Source of the DNA: Flavobacterium sp.
GTDB taxonomy: Bacteria > Bacteroidota > Bacteroidia > Flavobacteriales > Flavobacteriaceae
Assembly: GCA_023253295.1 (NCBI GenBank)
Contig: JALRGZ010000040.1
Span: 1-16,067, forward strand
DNA: 16,067 bases
Reading direction: 5' to 3'
This document shows, in pieces, positions 13,383 through 16,067 of the stretch (positions are counted from its first letter, which is position 1; each line of letters begins with the position of its first letter). The notes under the pieces are model-generated. The model ran no database searches and was not told the DNA's origin. It saw only the letters and a program-made list of their open reading frames with translations. The translations under genes and the position numbers were made by a program.

Positions 13383-13415
13383 AAGAAAGGCTGTCTTTGA
13401 GACAGCCTTTCTTTT
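13383..13415. terminator. Bidirectional terminator between convergent genes
   Basis: A perfect 14-bp stem (13383-13396 with 13400-13413) around a three-base loop contains the G/C-rich AGGCTGTCT core and ends in T on the + strand. The left arm starts with A, giving a weaker T run on the other strand. It lies 10 nt after the SpoIIAA-like stop and about 20 nt from the guaB stop, so it can serve both. Confidence 0.9.
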
Positions 13416-13433
13416 GTTATTATAAGCAAAAAA

Positions 13434-14906
13434 TTATCTGGAATAATTTGGCGCTTCTTTAGTAATCGTAACGTTATGAGGGTGACTTTCAGAAATTCCG
13501 CTTGAAGTCAAACGTACAAAACGTCCGGTAGCTTGTAAAGTAGCAATATCCTGAGCACCACAATATCCCATACCTGCACGTAAACCTCCAATGAATTGCA
13601 ACATACTTTCGTTTAATTCTCCTTTGTAAGGAACACGACCTACAATTCCTTCCGGAACTAATTTCTTCACATCATCTTCAACATCTTGGAAATAACGGTC
13701 TTTAGATCCTGTTTGCATTGCTTCTACTGAGCCCATTCCTCTGTAAGATTTGAACTTTCTTCCTTCAAAAATGATAGTTTCTCCCGGAGACTCTTTAGTA
13801 CCAGCTAATAATGAACCAAGCATTACACAGTCAGCACCAGCAGCAATAGCCTTAGGAATATCCCCAGTATAACGAATACCACCATCAGCAATAACCGGAA
13901 CACCGGAACCTTTAATAGCAGCAGCTACTTCTAATACAGCTGAGAATTGAGGGAAACCAACACCTGCAACTACACGAGTAGTACAAATAGAACCAGGTCC
14001 GATACCTACTTTTACTCCATCAGCACCATTATCAACTAAATATTGAGCTGCTTCCGGTGTAGCAATATTTCCAACAACCACATCTAAATCCGGAAATTGT
14101 GCTTTAACCGCTTTTAAAACATCAACCACTCCTTTAGTATGTCCGTGAGCAGTATCAATAATTACAGCATCAACACCTGCATTCACTAAAGCAGTTGCTC
14201 TTTCTACAGCATCTGCAGTAACTCCTAAAGCGGCAGCTACACGCAAACGACCGTATTTATCTTTATTAGCATTTGGTTTTTGATTCAATTTAGTGATATC
14301 TCTAAATGTAATCAAACCCACTAATTTATTGTCTTTGTCAATTACAGGTAATTTTTCGATTTTATGTCCTTGTAAAACTACTTCAGCTTCAGCTAATGAA
14401 GTTCCTTCGGCAACAGTTACTAAGTTTTCCTTAGTCATTACCTCAACAATAGGACGCGTACTGTTTTTTTCGAAACGTAAATCACGGTTGGTAACAATTC
14501 CTTTTAATGTTTGATTTTCATCAACTACAGGAATTCCACCAATTCCGTATTCTTTCATAGCCAATTTAGCATCAGCTACAGTAGCGCTAAGAGGTAAAGT
14601 AACGGGATCGATAATCATACCTGACTCAGCACGCTTTACTTTACGCACTTTAGCAGCTTGCTGCTCAATAGTCATGTTTTTATGTAAAACACCAATTCCT
14701 CCTTCTTGTGCCATAGCAATAGCCATAGAACTTTCTGTAACTGTATCCATAGCAGCAGATACAATAGGAACGTTAAGTGTTATGTTTCTTGAAAATTTTG
14801 TTTTGATACTCACTTCGCGAGGAAGCACTTGTGAGTAATTAGGAACTAATAATACATCATCGTAAGTTAAACCTTCACCGATAATCTTTGAATTGTGTGC
14901 TATCAT
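13434..14906 (-). CDS. guaB: IMP dehydrogenase GuaB
   Basis: A 490-residue, full-length bacterial IMP dehydrogenase, the NAD-dependent step from IMP to XMP that commits purines to GMP. The TIM barrel begins with GEGLTYDDVLLVP, is interrupted by a tandem CBS (Bateman) domain at about 98-207 that usually binds adenine or guanine nucleotides as a regulator, and resumes with D251 in IIDTAHGH. The catalytic loop GPGSICTTR contains Cys308; DGGIRYTGD, GSLLAGT and the flap around SYRGMGS follow. No key residue is missing. Its start at 14906 is preceded on the - strand by a good -7 box. Gene order shows no link to the nitrogen module; it is an ordinary housekeeping gene convergent with it. Confidence 0.98.
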   Translation of the reverse strand: MIAHNSKIIGEGLTYDDVLLVPNYSQVLPREVSIKTKFSRNITLNVPIVSAAMDTVTESSMAIAMAQEGGIGVLHKNMTIEQQAAKVRKVKRAESGMIIDPVTLPLSATVADAKLAMKEYGIGGIPVVDENQTLKGIVTNRDLRFEKNSTRPIVEVMTKENLVTVAEGTSLAEAEVVLQGHKIEKLPVIDKDNKLVGLITFRDITKLNQKPNANKDKYGRLRVAAALGVTADAVERATALVNAGVDAVIIDTAHGHTKGVVDVLKAVKAQFPDLDVVVGNIATPEAAQYLVDNGADGVKVGIGPGSICTTRVVAGVGFPQFSAVLEVAAAIKGSGVPVIADGGIRYTGDIPKAIAAGADCVMLGSLLAGTKESPGETIIFEGRKFKSYRGMGSVEAMQTGSKDRYFQDVEDDVKKLVPEGIVGRVPYKGELNESMLQFIGGLRAGMGYCGAQDIATLQATGRFVRLTSSGISESHPHNVTITKEAPNYSR

Positions 14907-14932
14907 GTTGCAATTTCTAGTTGAATTGCGTG

Positions 14933-14940
14933 CAAATATA
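14933..14940 (-). promoter_or_regulatory. guaB: guaB -7 box
   Basis: On the - strand 14940 to 14933 reads TATATTTG, a match to the Bacteroidota -7 consensus TAnnTTTG, 26 nt before the guaB ATG. No clear TTG is seen at -33. The remaining spacer to the DUF5723 stop (about 15039) shows no hairpin or repeat that I can support. Confidence 0.5.
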
Positions 14941-15038
14941 GCAAATTATTTTGATTTATTAAATTTGTATTCCAATTAAATTTAAGATCTCATTTCAAGT
15001 CATTTGTTAGTATAAATTAAGCTATAAAACTTCTTCTT

Positions 15039-16067
15039 TTAATACCTACTTGGAGGCTCATTACTGTCTTTAAATATAAAATTAAAACCAAATTGAAACG
15101 AAAGACTTTGGGATTTAGACAAATCACGATATCCTAATAAATTATCACCCATAAAATACATATTAAATGCTCCTAATCTTGCTGACAATCCCAATCCAAT
15201 ATTAGTATAAGAATAAGAATCCAATGTATAGGTAGCTTTTAATTGTAACTTATTTGATACATTTCTTTGATAGAATCCAGTTAAAGCTGTTATAGGAAGC
15301 CTTGGCGTACTCATTATAAAAAGTTGCGCACCAACTGCATTCTTGAAAGTTTTTTCTCCTGCCTCACACACGCAGTCTTCGTCCCTGCTTACCCCATATG
15401 AATATTGATAAGACGCATTTAATTTTACAGGACGCCAAGTAGTATATTTATTGTACAAGGTATCTCTTTTAATTGCCTCATTAAAATCACTATAAACACC
15501 ATCTGGATCATCTGTACTCGTAAAACTAGGATTAATCCCTTCGTATTTGTAGATACCACTATACGTATAATTTGCAACATCCTTAGTATGCCTAACAAAA
15601 CCAACATCAAGAATACTAGCGGTAATTTGCGTATTTTTTTTAGGATAATAAGTAAAACCTAAATCAAATCCTAAGCCCATATCTCCACCAAATAGAAGTT
15701 GATTTTGTACATCCGAAGCCGTATCTCCATTATAATCGTCTGCTAAATATTTTGAAACTCCAGAAGTATTTAAAGTCAAATTAGATCTTACAATTTGTTC
15801 ATACATAGTGGTACTTGAAGGCCGGGTAAGGATATAACCCGAATTTTGGGTTGATGAAGCATTAAATCCACTGAAGTAAATTTTTCCTCTTGCTCCTACA
15901 ATTAAATTATCAGCTATATTTTTGTGATACCCCAGATGCAATACCGTAAGCACCTCTGCTTTAACACTTATATCCGACAAATCAAATGATTTACCTATGT
16001 AATTTTGATTACCATATAATGCCAAAACGAGCGGATCCTTAGGAACATAACTCCAAAAATCAAATTC
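15039..16067 (-). CDS. DUF5723 family beta-barrel protein, C-terminal part
   Basis: The frame is open to the right edge of the window, so the N-terminus with any signal peptide is missing; 342 residues plus stop are visible, entering as EFDFWSYVPKDPLVLALYG. The many alternating hydrophobic strands (for example LQLKATYTLDSYSYTNIGLG and a final SQSLSFQFGFNFIFKD) and the family pattern ALYGNQNYIGKSFDL indicate a DUF5723 outer-membrane-type beta-barrel of Bacteroidota. A short Cys pair occurs in DEDCVCEAG. It is on the same strand as guaB, 132 nt upstream, but guaB appears to have its own promoter. Function is unknown; a role in the envelope is likely. A TTG at 16023-16025 could be mistaken for the start, but the conserved sequence runs upstream of it. 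Confidence 0.8.
   Translation of the reverse strand, partial: EFDFWSYVPKDPLVLALYGNQNYIGKSFDLSDISVKAEVLTVLHLGYHKNIADNLIVGARGKIYFSGFNASSTQNSGYILTRPSSTTMYEQIVRSNLTLNTSGVSKYLADDYNGDTASDVQNQLLFGGDMGLGFDLGFTYYPKKNTQITASILDVGFVRHTKDVANYTYSGIYKYEGINPSFTSTDDPDGVYSDFNEAIKRDTLYNKYTTWRPVKLNASYQYSYGVSRDEDCVCEAGEKTFKNAVGAQLFIMSTPRLPITALTGFYQRNVSNKLQLKATYTLDSYSYTNIGLGLSARLGAFNMYFMGDNLLGYRDLSKSQSLSFQFGFNFIFKDSNEPPSRY

Noticed and set aside
14293..14514. 73-codon plus-strand frame inside guaB
   Set aside because: It is antisense to the CBS region of guaB, whose frame is certain.

Overview
The window is low in G+C and reads as a chromosomal segment of a Bacteroidota bacterium, most likely Flavobacterium or a close relative. 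Three things point there: the gene families (DUF6428, DUF4202, DUF5723, ACR3 with an ArsC-like phosphatase), -7 promoter boxes of the Bacteroidota form TAnnTTTG, and start codons without clear Shine-Dalgarno sequences. I saw no tRNA, rRNA, CRISPR array, insertion sequence or prophage gene.

Region 1 (1-2232, + strand) is the distal part of an arsenic resistance operon. It holds the C-terminal part of a DUF6428 protein with a cysteine-rich tail, a low-molecular-weight phosphatase-fold protein with the cysteine layout of a thioredoxin-coupled arsenate reductase, and an ACR3 arsenite efflux pump. An 18-bp perfect hairpin terminator closes it.

Region 2 (about 2430-10523, + strand) is a nitrate/nitrite module: nirB, nirD, a DUF4202 gene, a NarX/PilJ-type membrane histidine kinase, a NarL-type response regulator, and a NarK transporter. 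NarK would bring in nitrate or nitrite, NirBD would reduce nitrite to ammonium with NADH, and the kinase/regulator pair would sense the anions and control the set. The three candidate control regions, upstream of nirB, the regulator gene and narK, share clustered TACGTA/TAAGTA elements. The nirB and narK copies match over about 27 bases. This looks like a local operator and is the most interesting signal here. No nitrate reductase or siroheme synthesis gene is present in the window.

Region 3 (about 10595-13413, + strand) has a small unknown lipoprotein, a DUF1905 protein with a probable TTG start, an MgtC/DUF4010 multi-pass membrane protein, and a SpoIIAA-like STAS-fold protein just after it. 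A bidirectional terminator ends this region.

Region 4 (13434-16067, - strand) carries guaB (IMP dehydrogenase) and, upstream of it, the C-terminal part of a DUF5723 outer-membrane-type beta-barrel protein that runs off the window edge.
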